Source of the DNA: Paenibacillus dokdonensis
GTDB lineage: Bacteria > Bacillota > Bacilli > Paenibacillales > Paenibacillaceae
DNA: 64,000 nucleotides
Direction: 5' to 3'
Assembly (NCBI RefSeq): GCF_004916975.1
Contig: NZ_STGQ01000001.1
Span: forward strand, 1,698,993 to 1,762,992
The notes under the pieces were generated by a model. That model made no database searches. It had not been told where the DNA came from and worked only from the letters and a program-made list of their open reading frames with translations. Numbering within the stretch: position 1 is the first letter of the stretch; every line of letters begins with the position of its first letter. Positions 60,854 to 64,000 of this stretch are shown one piece after another. Position numbers and translations under genes: made by a program.

Positions 60854-62041
60854 ATGAAACAGGTCAGAGACGAAGAAATTCAGGTTACGAGCAGGTATGA
60901 TGAAGCCCCGCGGCTCACAAGAGAGCGATGCCAGGAAGCGATCACATTTATTTTGGGACAAGTGGACCGGAATCTTGAAACGTTCGCAGACACTTTTCCT
61001 TCAGAAGCCAGTACGGGGAACATATACCGGCAGGTGGGCAATACCGAGTGGACTCCGGCATTCTGGACAGGGATGCTGTGGCTCGCTTATGAGACAACAG
61101 GTGCTGAGAAATACCGGCATGCGGCAGAAAGGCAGCTTCGCAGTTACAGGCAGCGAATCGAGGAACGCCGTTACACAGACACCCACGATCTCGGATTTTT
61201 GTATACGCTTTCCTGCGTATCGGCGTTCAAACTGAACGGGAATGAAGAGGCCAAACAGCTCGCTTTGGAAGCTGCTGACCTACTGTACATCCGTTATCTG
61301 GAGAAAGCCGGGATTATCCAGGCTTGGGGAAATCTCAGCGATCCGAAGCAGCAGGGCAGGATGATTATCGACTGTTTGATGAATTTACCGCTATTATATT
61401 GGGCAAGTGAAGTTTCAGGTGACCGTAAATATTATGAAGCTGCGGCATCCCATGTTCAGATGTCTGCTGAGTATCTCATTCGTGAGGATGCCTCAAGCTT
61501 TCATACCTTTTATATGGATACCGAGACGGGGGCACCGAAGTATGGCTCAACAGCACAAGGGCATGCGGATGATTCATGCTGGTCTCGGGGGCAGGCATGG
61601 GGGATATACGGATTCCCGCTTTCTTACCGCTATACTGGCGATGCTCAATTGATCGATCTAACGAAAAAAATAACAAACTATTTTCTGAACCGGCTTCCGG
61701 AGGACTATGTTTGCTACTGGGATCTGATATTTACAGAAGGCAAGGAAGAAAGGGACAGCTCGGCTGCTGCCATCGCCGTATGTGGACTGCTGGAAACGTC
61801 TGCTCATCTTCCAATGACGGATCCGCTTAAACGCAGATATGAAAATGCGGCTTTGCTGATTCTGGAATCCCTGATTGATCATTACATGACGCAGGAAGTG
61901 CCGGAATCAAACGGAATTTTACTTCATGCGGTGTACAGTAAACCTGGAAACAACGGTGTGGACGAATGCTGCATCTGGGGCGATTATTACATGTATGAAG
62001 CACTCATGCGTGTAACTAGAGACTGGAAGCCTTATTGGTAA
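60854..62041 (+). CDS. GH88 unsaturated glucuronyl hydrolase
   Basis: 395 aa from ATG 60854 (GGGAGGA 10 bases upstream; ATG 60845 overlaps it). GH88 (alpha/alpha)6 barrel. The catalytic pair of unsaturated glucuronyl hydrolases is visible as Asp in THDLGFLY and Asp in MIIDCLMNLPLLYW (residues 112 and 173 counted from this start). It hydrolyses the unsaturated uronic residue left by a polysaccharide lyase. No signal peptide, so cytoplasmic. First gene of an operon with an alpha-fucosidase gene. Confidence 0.92.
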   Translation: MKQVRDEEIQVTSRYDEAPRLTRERCQEAITFILGQVDRNLETFADTFPSEASTGNIYRQVGNTEWTPAFWTGMLWLAYETTGAEKYRHAAERQLRSYRQRIEERRYTDTHDLGFLYTLSCVSAFKLNGNEEAKQLALEAADLLYIRYLEKAGIIQAWGNLSDPKQQGRMIIDCLMNLPLLYWASEVSGDRKYYEAAASHVQMSAEYLIREDASSFHTFYMDTETGAPKYGSTAQGHADDSCWSRGQAWGIYGFPLSYRYTGDAQLIDLTKKITNYFLNRLPEDYVCYWDLIFTEGKEERDSSAAAIAVCGLLETSAHLPMTDPLKRRYENAALLILESLIDHYMTQEVPESNGILLHAVYSKPGNNGVDECCIWGDYYMYEALMRVTRDWKPYW

Positions 62042-62058
62042 AGAGAGGGGCGGGACAT

Positions 62059-63831
62059 ATGGATGAACAAGGTAAACAGAAGGATGGACTAAATCTTGTG
62101 AAGATGGCAGATCGGGATCAGAAAACAGAATGGTGGACCAAATCAAGGTTCGGTATGTTCATCCACTGGGGATTATATGCGATCCCCGCTCAAGGCGAGT
62201 GGTTCATGTATGCACAGAAGCTGCCGGTACATGAATATGAGAAGCTGGCTGAGCAGTTTAATCCAACAGCCTTTAACGCAAAAGCCTGGGTAACGCTGGC
62301 GAAAGAGGCGGGAATGCGATATATCGTCATCACTGCAAAACATCATGACGGCTTCGCCATGTTTCAATCTAAGGCAGATCCCTTCAACATTATGGATGCT
62401 TCACCGTTTGGCCGAGACCCAATGAAAGAACTGGCGGAGGCATGCCAGGAAGCAGGAATCACACTCTGTTTCTACTATTCTCATGTCATTGATTGGCATC
62501 ATCCGCATTCGCTTCATAAAGAGCATAACAATACCTGGGATTACAAGCTGGAAGAGAAGCGGTTTTCTGAATACTGGGAAGGCAAAGTAAAGCCTCAGCT
62601 CAGGGAATTACTGACCGAATACGGGAAGATCGGGTTATTATGGTTTGATACCGCGGGAGGCTTGTCTGAGGAGGACAGTAAGGACATTGTTCAGTATGTG
62701 CGCAGTCTCCAGCCGGAATGCTTAATGAATTCAAGGGTTTCCCATTTTATGGGGATGGGCGATTATGTGTCCAAAGGCGACAATGAAATTGGGATGAGTG
62801 GAGAGGACAGGAGGCCTTGGGAAACACCGATGACGCTCAATCAGTCTTGGGGTTACACGACCCGGGATCAGGTGTGGAAAACGGCTGAGTCATTGATTCA
62901 TAAGCTTGTGAATGTAATTGGAAAAGGTGGCAACCTGCTGCTTAATGTGGGACCGACTCCAGAAGGTGAGATACCTGAGTTATCGGCGCAACGGTTGCGT
63001 GAGGTTGGCGAATGGACTCACCGGAATGCGGAAGCCATCTATGGAACGGACGGAAGCCCATTTCCATGTGAGCTGCAGTGGGGAGGGATTACGACCCGGC
63101 CTGGACGGTTGTATCTGCATATTCACAATAACAAATGGCCAGAGAATGGGCTTCGGATCAACGGGATACGCAATCATGTGCTCTGTGCCTATAGCTTGGC
63201 CGATCCGAACAAAGAAGAACTTGGATTTGTGCAGACCTATGATGAGGGGCTGAATCTGCATACATTGAGTCTACAAATGCCCCCACAGCCAACAGACGCA
63301 TATGTATCCGTGATTGTGCTGGAGCTGGAAGGTAAGGATGACTTTGACCGTTCACTTACCCAGCTGCCTTATCGTTCCTTTCAGCTGGATGTACCGCTTG
63401 CACAAAATAGTCTTGTCCGGCCTTCTGATGAAGAGGCGGGAATTACCGCACTCCGCAGCGTGAAATGGACCTTTAAGCTTGTTGATCCAGGAACGTATGA
63501 GGTCTTTCTGGTCAGTTATAAACGACAAGACCAGGTTTGGGCAGATTTGTATCCAGAACCCGTGGTTTTGGAAACCGCAGGGCAATGCATAGCCATTGAT
63601 CCAAGAGAGGATGCAGCGGATCAGGATTCTCCTTCATGCCAGCATCCGTATACCGCTGTATTGTCCAGTTTAGGTAAGGTACGCTGGGATGCACCAGGGA
63701 CATATTCTTTAGCACTCATCTCGTCGAAACTCAAGGATCCGTCTCCCCGGTTTACGGAAATATGGCATGCCGACCCAGTGAAGCTCCGGGCGGTAAGGCT
63801 TGTTCGTGTCGATGAAGATCCGAGTGCTTAA
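62059..63831 (+). CDS. GH29 alpha-L-fucosidase
   Basis: 590 aa from ATG 62059 (GAGGGGCGGG upstream), 17 bases after the GH88 gene. N-terminal GH29 catalytic domain (about 15-350): WWTKSRFGMFIHWGLYAIPA, AKHHDGFAMF, and the nucleophile Asp in GLLWFDTAGG, then NVGPTPEG. C-terminal beta domains follow. No signal peptide. It releases fucose from oligosaccharides. With the GH88 enzyme it suggests breakdown of a fucose- and uronate-containing glycan after uptake. Confidence 0.92.
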   Translation: MDEQGKQKDGLNLVKMADRDQKTEWWTKSRFGMFIHWGLYAIPAQGEWFMYAQKLPVHEYEKLAEQFNPTAFNAKAWVTLAKEAGMRYIVITAKHHDGFAMFQSKADPFNIMDASPFGRDPMKELAEACQEAGITLCFYYSHVIDWHHPHSLHKEHNNTWDYKLEEKRFSEYWEGKVKPQLRELLTEYGKIGLLWFDTAGGLSEEDSKDIVQYVRSLQPECLMNSRVSHFMGMGDYVSKGDNEIGMSGEDRRPWETPMTLNQSWGYTTRDQVWKTAESLIHKLVNVIGKGGNLLLNVGPTPEGEIPELSAQRLREVGEWTHRNAEAIYGTDGSPFPCELQWGGITTRPGRLYLHIHNNKWPENGLRINGIRNHVLCAYSLADPNKEELGFVQTYDEGLNLHTLSLQMPPQPTDAYVSVIVLELEGKDDFDRSLTQLPYRSFQLDVPLAQNSLVRPSDEEAGITALRSVKWTFKLVDPGTYEVFLVSYKRQDQVWADLYPEPVVLETAGQCIAIDPREDAADQDSPSCQHPYTAVLSSLGKVRWDAPGTYSLALISSKLKDPSPRFTEIWHADPVKLRAVRLVRVDEDPSA

Positions 63832-64000
63832 AAGGCATCGGAAATATGTAAAAAGCCCGCCGTTACAGGTGTTTTCTACGATGGAGCGAACCAACAATAT
63901 TTAAAATTGCAAGTGAACATTAGAATCGTCAGTCCGTAATCTTACGAAAATACAGGGCTTATGAAAATGTTCCAGTTCCTAACGGCTGTGACTATTCTCT
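63832..64000. other. Window end, no gene recognised
   Basis: 169 bases after the fucosidase gene. No coding frame of note; only AT-rich sequence without a clear terminator. Confidence 0.5.

Overview
The window looks like chromosomal DNA of a spore-forming, low-to-mid GC Firmicute of the Paenibacillus type. This is inferred from purine-rich AGGAGG-type ribosome sites, SigA-like TTGACA/TATAAT promoters, a complete GerB-GerA-GerC germinant-receptor operon, YhgE, a CUT1 sugar transporter without its own ATPase, PadR/DUF2812 and YtrA-type GntR modules, and carbohydrate-active enzymes. No rRNA, tRNA, phage module or CRISPR array is visible. One apparently intact IS1182-type element is present.

Layout. 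1-5.1 kb: 3' end of a hybrid histidine kinase, a hypothetical gene, TetR plus YhgE, and methionine aminopeptidase. 5.1-9.5 kb (minus strand): germinant receptor operon gerB-gerA-gerC with a small two-helix membrane gene downstream and an unexplained ORF upstream. 9.55-11.5 kb: IS1182-type element. 11.5-18.1 kb: aspA, fabV, a Fur-controlled haem-oxygenase-like gene, GNAT, MFS and exonuclease III. 18.1-24.2 kb: frameshifted M29 aminopeptidase, SBP-permease-permease sugar transporter, divergent beta-lactamase-fold hydrolase. 24.3-30.1 kb: lipoprotein, a YknXYZ/MacAB-type export operon, and a VanZ-RDD fusion. 30.3-36.2 kb: broken amino-acid permease, TetR/SDR pair, SDR remnant, a promoter-terminator leader before a secreted coiled-coil protein, VOC protein, LysR. 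36.3-42.1 kb: dapA-like gene, DUF2306, then a Tm-1-like module (UPF0261 plus TIM barrel) preceded by a broken TIM barrel-AraC regulator. 42.2-51.2 kb: DUF2812/PadR, SUFU gene with an internal stop, DUF4037, three SDR/MFS/regulator groups. 51.5-55.2 kb: small coiled-coil gene, YtrB-like ABC operon with an internal GntR, MORN-repeat secreted protein. 55.4-60.6 kb: sulfane-sulfur cluster (mercaptopyruvate sulfurtransferase, rhodanese, TusA-rhodanese, DsrE, rhodanese-MBL, TusA, TauE) resembling the B. subtilis yrkEFHIJ set, behind two CsoR/CstR-type operators. 60.8-63.8 kb: GH88 and GH29 glycosidases.

Two themes stand out. First, gene decay: five genes between 18 and 49 kb carry a frameshift, deletion or in-frame stop, and one SDR is reduced to its tail. 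The two single-base changes lie in A-runs and could be sequencing errors; the others cannot easily be. Second, readable local regulation: a Fur box inside a promoter spacer, face-to-face promoters under twin GTTGAC-N3-GTCAAC operators, PadR and GntR operators lying on promoters, paired ATACCC/GGGTAT operators with no repressor gene nearby, and a strong promoter followed almost at once by an intrinsic terminator. The most biologically unusual region is 38.1-41.5 kb, where the two domains of the plant antiviral protein Tm-1 occur as separate adjacent genes beside a regulator whose sensor domain is a paralogue of one of them.
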